From Alphaproteobacteria bacterium (lineage in GTDB: Bacteria > Pseudomonadota > Alphaproteobacteria > UBA2136 > JALTLI01): a stretch of DNA of 9,929 bases. Of the stretch, positions 5,383-9,929 are shown in pieces. A program made the translations under genes and the position numbers. The stretch is from positions 1-9,929 of the forward strand of contig JALTLI010000183.1 of the NCBI GenBank assembly GCA_027005635.1, in the 5' to 3' direction. The notes beneath the pieces are model-generated. The model was given only the letters and a program-made list of their open reading frames with translations, ran no database searches and was not told the DNA's origin. Each line of letters begins with the position of its first letter. Within the stretch, counting starts at the first letter, position 1.

Positions 5383-7053
5383 TTGCTAAACCGATTATAC
5401 ATTAGAAATATAGCCCTAATCCGTAAGGTGGAGCTTGAATTTGAAAATGGCATGATAACTGTAACAGGTGAAACTGGTGCAGGTAAATCTATGTTGGTTG
5501 ATTCCTGCGCTTTAGCTTTAGGTGGCAGAGCTGATATTGGACTGCTCCGCCATAACTGTGAAGAAGCTTCGGTTGAAGCTACATTTAGTCTTGGTAAAAA
5601 CTGTCAGGTATATCCATTACTTGATGATTTAGGTATTCCTGTTGATGATAACGAACTTGTTATGCGTAGGTTTTTAAATAGCCAAGGAAAAACAAAAGCT
5701 TTTATAAATGGTGTGCGTGTTACCCAAACTCAAATGAAAGAAGTTGGTGATTTACTAGTAGATATCCACAGCCAATATGATAACCAGCTTTTACTAAAAC
5801 CTCAATATCATGCAGGATTACTAGATAGTTTTGGTGGTCTAGATAGCATTACAAACCGCGTAGAAAAAAGTTACTGGGAATGGTACAGGCTAAATAAACG
5901 CTTAAACCAAGCAAAAAATAGTAGTGATGAACACCTAGAAGAAATCCGTCAACTAGAAGAAAATATTAAAGAGCTAGAAGAGCTAGACCCACAAGTTGGT
6001 GAAAGAGATACCCTTTCTGAAGAGCGTCAAAAATTAATGGCAGGAGAAAAATTAATTGATGTTTTTACTAACGCTAGCCAGTTTTTAAGCGGAGAAGAAG
6101 GACAAAGCGCAGTAGCTATGTTAGCAGCAGCAGATAGAGAATTTGCAAGTGTAGCAGAATATACTGGTGATGAAGTTGTAGATATTGCAAAAAGATTAAG
6201 CTCTGCATACGAAGAGCTTAATGATATAACCCGTGAAATTGAAACTATGGGTAATCAATTTGAGCCAGACCCAGAGCGTTTAGAATACGTTGATGACAGG
6301 TTATTCACCTTAAAAAGCCTAGCAAGAAAACATAGTGTAACAACTGATGAATTACCATTATTTATTGGTAAACTTCAACGGAAACTAGATAATATGTCAC
6401 TAGAAGAAGAATCATTGGAAGAATTAGAACACCGTGTTGATGAATCTTGGGACGTTTACACAGATCATGCAAAAATTCTTACCACTAAACGTAAAAAAAC
6501 AGCTGAAGATTTAGCAGGTACAATTGGTAAATCATTAACAAAATTAAAAATGGCAGATACAAAATTTAAAGTTGAGTTTACCCCATTAGAAATTGGTAAT
6601 GCTGGTGGTTTAGAAAGTGTTGAGTTTCTTGTTTCAACCAATAATTCTGCTACATTTAATCCACTGGTAAAAATTGCATCAGGGGGTGAGGTTTCTAGGC
6701 TTATGCTTGCTTTAAAAGAAGTGTTTTATGCCAAAGAAGATGCCTCTACTCTTGTTTTTGATGAAGTAGATACAGGAGTTGGCGGTGCCGTAGCAGATGC
6801 TGTGGGTGGTACCTTGCAAGAAATGGCTAAAAAGCATCAAGTGCTTGTTATTACACACCTTCCGCAAGTTGCAGCCCGTGGTACATCACATATAAAAATT
6901 GAAAAATCTGCCGATACTAAAAATGGTGAAATAGTTACATCTGTAAGAACCCTAAACAAGCAAGAACGGGAAGAAGAAATTGCCAGAATGTTAGCAGGTA
7001 GCAGTGTTACAACTGAAGCCCGTGGCGCGGCGGCTAAGTTATTAAATAACTAA
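5383..7053 (+). CDS. recN: DNA repair protein RecN
   Basis: RecN is an SMC-like ATPase of double-strand break repair that acts on the nucleoid with RecA. The 556 residues match the usual length (553 in E. coli). The N-terminal half-ATPase has Walker A GETGAGKS (29-36) and DIHSQYDNQ (127-135, usually DIHGQH). A predicted coiled coil spans about 150-360. The C-terminal half has signature ASGGEVSRL (432-440), Walker B TLVFDEVDTGVGG (456-468, D460/E461) and ITHLPQVAA (490-498, H492). The start is TTG at 5383-5385, supported by AAGGAAG seven bases upstream and by the normal MLNRLYIRNIALI beginning. It is transcribed divergently from the ParD-like unit and converges on panD. The GLLRH and LLDSFGG motifs look alphaproteobacterial. 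Confidence 0.97.
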   Translation: MLNRLYIRNIALIRKVELEFENGMITVTGETGAGKSMLVDSCALALGGRADIGLLRHNCEEASVEATFSLGKNCQVYPLLDDLGIPVDDNELVMRRFLNSQGKTKAFINGVRVTQTQMKEVGDLLVDIHSQYDNQLLLKPQYHAGLLDSFGGLDSITNRVEKSYWEWYRLNKRLNQAKNSSDEHLEEIRQLEENIKELEELDPQVGERDTLSEERQKLMAGEKLIDVFTNASQFLSGEEGQSAVAMLAAADREFASVAEYTGDEVVDIAKRLSSAYEELNDITREIETMGNQFEPDPERLEYVDDRLFTLKSLARKHSVTTDELPLFIGKLQRKLDNMSLEEESLEELEHRVDESWDVYTDHAKILTTKRKKTAEDLAGTIGKSLTKLKMADTKFKVEFTPLEIGNAGGLESVEFLVSTNNSATFNPLVKIASGGEVSRLMLALKEVFYAKEDASTLVFDEVDTGVGGAVADAVGGTLQEMAKKHQVLVITHLPQVAARGTSHIKIEKSADTKNGEIVTSVRTLNKQEREEEIARMLAGSSVTTEARGAAAKLLNN

Positions 7054-7069
7054 GATGTATTAATTACAA

Positions 7070-7429
7070 CTACTTAACAACAACACTCTTAATATCATTC
7101 ATATTTTCAATAAATAAATTTGTTGATTTTATTGGCATTTCTTTGGGCTCTACAAAAGCGTATGTAATAATATGTATTCTTTGACCTTTGGTACATTTTA
7201 ATGCTGCAGGACCATTCATTTCAATACACTTAGAACCTCTTTTACCAGTAATAACATAGGTTTCAAGCCTGTTGCCATTTTCCATATTAACAACCTGAAC
7301 TCTTTCTCCTGCATATATATTAGATTTTTCCATTAACTCCTCATCAATGGTTATACTTCCTTCATAGTTTATATCTGCCTCGGTTATAATGGCATTATGA
7401 ATTTTAGATTTCATGATATTTAAAAACAT
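7070..7429 (-). CDS. panD: Aspartate 1-decarboxylase (pyruvoyl-dependent) proenzyme
   Basis: PanD decarboxylates L-aspartate to beta-alanine for pantothenate and coenzyme A synthesis in the cytoplasm. The 119-residue proenzyme has the self-cleavage site YEGS with G24/S25, the positions standard for the family; cleavage turns S25 into the pyruvoyl cofactor. Active-site residues K9, H11, R54, T57 and Y58 are present, as is NGPAA (72-76). The exact register supports the ATG at 7429, which has AAGG about eight bases upstream. The C-terminus is near the usual 117-126 residues. It ends 16 bp from the convergent recN stop, with no strong terminator between. It follows the heparinase-like gene by 43 bp. 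panB and panC are not in the window. Confidence 0.95.
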   Translation of the reverse strand: MFLNIMKSKIHNAIITEADINYEGSITIDEELMEKSNIYAGERVQVVNMENGNRLETYVITGKRGSKCIEMNGPAALKCTKGQRIHIITYAFVEPKEMPIKSTNLFIENMNDIKSVVVK

Positions 7430-7456
7430 ATTTCAACCTTTTTGTAATTATAAAAT

Positions 7457-7480
7457 AGCTATAACATATTTTTTATAGCT
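7457..7480 (-). terminator. Possible weak terminator after the heparinase-like gene
   Basis: AGCTATAA (7457-7464) and TTATAGCT (7473-7480) form a perfect 8-bp stem with an 8-base loop; the stop codon of the heparinase-like gene lies in the stem. On the minus strand ATTTTATAATT follows. The stem has only two G-C pairs, so partial termination before panD is the most that can be claimed. Confidence 0.35.
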
Positions 7481-9137
7481 TGGATATACCCCAACGAATA
7501 ACGCTCTCACCCTGCTTCCATTTACCTTTAACAACAAGAGTTTTTAATGGCTGTTTTTTACCAAAATATGGAGCATAAATACCTTCTTTTTCCTGAAAAA
7601 CTCCGCCTTCAATTTTAAAAGTAATTTTTTGTTTGTTTTTGGTTGTAAGTTCCGCCTCTGTATAGTTTTTTAAAGTATATTTAATATCTGGATGAAGATG
7701 AAACATTGCTTCAACTTTATGATTTTTTTTATTACTTTTTGATTTTATAAAATCTTCACCTAAAATATTATCTCCGTCTTGAGAAACAAATATTCTCCGT
7801 TCATGAGTTATACCAATATGTTTATAACCATTATGAGATGTTTCCACACCAATTCCTTCTTGTGGAGATTCCTTCACCTGACATTCAACTTTTGTTGGAC
7901 GCCTACCTAAACGAAAAGTTTTCCATACTTCTGCACTATTTTCATTATCTACACAAACTGTATTATGCGCCTTTGTGCCACGTAAAATATTACGCAGTTT
8001 ATGTTGATACAAATATGTTCCTTGGTTAACAAAAATTCTTTCTTTATTTATACATAATTCAAATGATAGAGTATCGGCATGGGCATGAGCTGGTAATTCA
8101 TCAGGACAACATTTACCAGTATCCATCATCAACATTGTTTCTTCTCTTTCCAGCCTTGTGTAGCCAGTATCTTCTAGTACATGGATAGGTTTTTCAGCAT
8201 TACCACGGTATTTTAAGATTTCATTTAAATGAGCATTAGTATTTATTTCACCATCATTAAATAAGCCAAGTTCTCCATCTGGGTAACGATAAAATTCCAT
8301 AACAGATACCATTCTATCAATTACATCATCTAGTTGAGCAGGTAATGCTTGCCCAGATTTAGCAATTAATGAGCGTATTTCAATAATATCTTTGAGAACA
8401 TCTACATGATAATGAGGGCTACGTTCATAATGCCCACCATCTGCTAAAATTTGTTTTTTTAGCTGTTTTAATAATGTTTCTAGGGCATCTAGGTATATAC
8501 TTTGCTTACCTTTTACACATAAACCAACAAAAATAAGTGCCTTAAGGTTTTTTATAATATGGTTACCTTCAACATCCCACTCTATTACTCTTTGTAAATG
8601 ATCTATTTGCCTTGCTAGGCTATCTAAAAATTCTTCTTTAAATTTTTCTGAACTTCCATCAAGCAACCAATTAGCATAGGTTAGCCAGCTAATAATTCTT
8701 AGTGATAACGGGTATGGGTGCCAACTTATTTTATTAAATCTATCGCATTCATATATCCATGCAGAAACCATTTCTCTTGCTGGTTCTAGCCCTTCAAGCT
8801 TTAAAGTATTAAGATGCTTTAGCCATTCAAAATAATGGAGATTATATATCCATAATGTTGTTGCTTCTTGTGGATACCAACGGATATCTTTATCCATATT
8901 GATTTTTTGATTATTAAATTCAAATTTTAACTTAATAATTTCTCTGCCTGCTTTTTTACTCCCTCGCCATAAACTAGATGGGGTAGTAATTAATGTATCA
9001 CAAGGAGCAACTTCTTGTTCTAGCAAACCGTATAATGGAGTATTATAATATATGCAACGTAAACGGTAATCTACCCTTGCCCAAACTTGATATGGGGTTA
9101 AATATTTTACAGTTCTTATAAATGATCCAACGGTCAT
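7473..9137 (-). CDS. Heparinase II/III-family protein (polysaccharide lyase-like)
   Basis: The 554 residues show the two-part architecture of this family: an N-terminal alpha/alpha toroid (about 80-330) and a C-terminal beta-sandwich domain (about 335-554). Conserved motifs are ISWHPYPLSLR, GNHIIKNLKAL with N192-H193, GGHYERSPHYH (234-244), HAHADTLSFEL (H351, H353, D355) and AHNTV (H391). In heparinase II the general acid/base Tyr, two His and the Zn ligands lie in equivalent segments, so catalysis is plausible; the substrate (uronic-acid polysaccharide, capsule or cell-surface polymer) is not known. No signal peptide is evident at the N-terminus, although such enzymes often act on exported polymers. 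The ATG lies 6 bp after the nhaA stop with only a weak GAGAG upstream. No glycosyltransferase or capsule gene is adjacent. Confidence 0.9.
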   Translation of the reverse strand: MTVGSFIRTVKYLTPYQVWARVDYRLRCIYYNTPLYGLLEQEVAPCDTLITTPSSLWRGSKKAGREIIKLKFEFNNQKINMDKDIRWYPQEATTLWIYNLHYFEWLKHLNTLKLEGLEPAREMVSAWIYECDRFNKISWHPYPLSLRIISWLTYANWLLDGSSEKFKEEFLDSLARQIDHLQRVIEWDVEGNHIIKNLKALIFVGLCVKGKQSIYLDALETLLKQLKKQILADGGHYERSPHYHVDVLKDIIEIRSLIAKSGQALPAQLDDVIDRMVSVMEFYRYPDGELGLFNDGEINTNAHLNEILKYRGNAEKPIHVLEDTGYTRLEREETMLMMDTGKCCPDELPAHAHADTLSFELCINKERIFVNQGTYLYQHKLRNILRGTKAHNTVCVDNENSAEVWKTFRLGRRPTKVECQVKESPQEGIGVETSHNGYKHIGITHERRIFVSQDGDNILGEDFIKSKSNKKNHKVEAMFHLHPDIKYTLKNYTEAELTTKNKQKITFKIEGGVFQEKEGIYAPYFGKKQPLKTLVVKGKWKQGESVIRWGISKL

Positions 9138-9143
9138 TTTGTT

Positions 9144-9929
9144 TTATTTACTCTCATCTTCTTTATAACCTTTACAGAAAAATGACATTACAGCCAAACC
9201 AAGCAATGCAGAAAGTATAGAACCAGTTAAAATACCAAGTTTAGCTTCTGTTAAAAATTGTGCTTGTTCAGCAGTTTTAAACCCTAATGTTGAAATAAAT
9301 AAACTCATGGTAAAGCCAATACCAGCAAGTATGCTCACACCCCAAATTCTACCCCATGTAGCACCTTTTGGCATTGCTACAATACCAGATTTTATAAATA
9401 TAAATACAGTAGAAAATATACCAACTTGCTTACCAATTAATAAGCCAGTAATAACACCTAAAGTAACTGGTTCAAATGCAATATCTAGGCTAACTCCTTC
9501 CAAAGAAACACCAGCATTAGCAAAAGCAAATAATGGTAATACAACGTATGCTATAAAGCTGTTTAAATCATGTTCTAGTTGACGAAGTAATGAACGGCGT
9601 TCACCTTTAATTTCTAACGGAATACAAAAAGCGGCAAACACACCAGCAAATGTAGCATGAACACCAGATTTAAGTACACAAACCCACAAAGCAAAACCAA
9701 ATAACATGTATAAAGAACCTTTACTTACATTAAAGTAATTTAAAGCAAGTAAAGCAGATGCAAACCCAGCAGCCCAATAAAGTGCCTGTAATTGAAGGTT
9801 ATCTGTGTAAAATATAGCAATAATCATAATCGCGCCAAGGTCATCAATAATGGCTAAAGCTAATAAAAACACTTTTAAACTAACTGGAACCCGCTTACCA
9901 AGCAATGAAAGGATACCAACAGCAAATGC
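9144..9929 (-). CDS. nhaA: Na+/H+ antiporter NhaA, N-terminus beyond window
   Basis: NhaA exchanges one Na+ (or Li+) for two H+ across the inner membrane for pH and sodium homeostasis. The last 261 residues are present; E. coli NhaA has 388, so about 130 are missing. The frame enters at 9929 with AFAVGILSLLGKRVP. The cation-binding pair IIDDLGA (codons at 9840-9845, equivalent to D163/D164) is intact. So are PLFAFANAGV, GKQVGI (the region of K300) and GIGFTMSLFISTL. About seven hydrophobic helices follow one another. The in-frame TTG at 9905 is an internal Leu and not the start. The gene heads a leftward set with the heparinase-like gene 6 bp downstream and panD beyond; no functional link between them is evident. 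Confidence 0.96.
   Translation of the reverse strand, partial: AFAVGILSLLGKRVPVSLKVFLLALAIIDDLGAIMIIAIFYTDNLQLQALYWAAGFASALLALNYFNVSKGSLYMLFGFALWVCVLKSGVHATFAGVFAAFCIPLEIKGERRSLLRQLEHDLNSFIAYVVLPLFAFANAGVSLEGVSLDIAFEPVTLGVITGLLIGKQVGIFSTVFIFIKSGIVAMPKGATWGRIWGVSILAGIGFTMSLFISTLGFKTAEQAQFLTEAKLGILTGSILSALLGLAVMSFFCKGYKEDESK

Noticed and set aside
7038..7050. GTTATT/AATAAC inverted repeat at the recN end as a bidirectional terminator
   Set aside because: The stem is short and almost purely A-T, lies inside the recN coding end and has no T run.
7838..8029. Plus-strand ORF of 63 codons
   Set aside because: It lies wholly antisense within the heparinase-like gene and has no start signals.
9307..9582. 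Plus-strand ORF of 91 codons
   Set aside because: It is antisense to conserved nhaA helices, an expected shadow.
1..9929. CRISPR array, tRNA, rRNA or transposase
   Set aside because: No regularly spaced direct repeats, cloverleaf-like segments, rRNA motifs or transposase-like frames were seen on either strand.

Overview
The window is AT-rich bacterial chromosome (about one third G+C by eye). It holds eleven supportable genes, nine complete and two cut by the window edges. The RecN sequence (the GLLRH and LLDSFGG motifs), the RlmE motif variant and the AT-richness suggest an alphaproteobacterium, but this is a judgement from sequence style, not a database result. NhaA, PanD and the glutamate route to haem point to a free-living or metabolically capable cell rather than a strongly reduced parasite. 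No rRNA, tRNA, CRISPR array, insertion sequence or prophage is visible.

Layout. Positions 1-3567 look like one leftward operon. It runs hemL (glutamate-1-semialdehyde aminotransferase), then a one-TM protein of unknown function, rlmE (23S rRNA 2'-O-methyltransferase), and an oligopeptide/dipeptide-type ABC ATPase that leaves the window. The first three genes are packed by a 4-bp gap and a TAATG overlap. Between rlmE and the ABC gene sits a cluster of six hairpins (711-884), which looks like a palindromic element inserted at the 5' end of the ABC gene. A terminator (3602-3639) and a promoter/inverted repeat separate this operon from the next leftward gene, a Nudix-fold protein with a degenerate catalytic box. 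That gene has its own near-consensus promoter and a hairpin-rich leader.

Positions 4430-5205 hold a two-gene leftward unit: a solitary ParD-like antitoxin, then a TrmH/SpoU-family RNA methyltransferase. The short intergenic region 5206-5382 contains divergent promoters for this unit and for rightward recN (DNA repair, TTG start). recN converges on panD (aspartate decarboxylase) with 16 bp between them. panD is the last of a leftward set, nhaA (partial) - heparinase II/III-family protein - panD, covering 7070-9929.

The genes are mostly housekeeping: haem and coenzyme A precursors, rRNA/RNA methylation, recombination repair, ion homeostasis. The unusual material is regulatory or structural: the palindromic cluster, the degenerate Nudix protein with its structured leader, the orphan antitoxin with a one-turn tandem repeat over its promoter, and the C5-pathway hemL if the alphaproteobacterial placement is right. 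I did not find a convincing multi-gene novel system.
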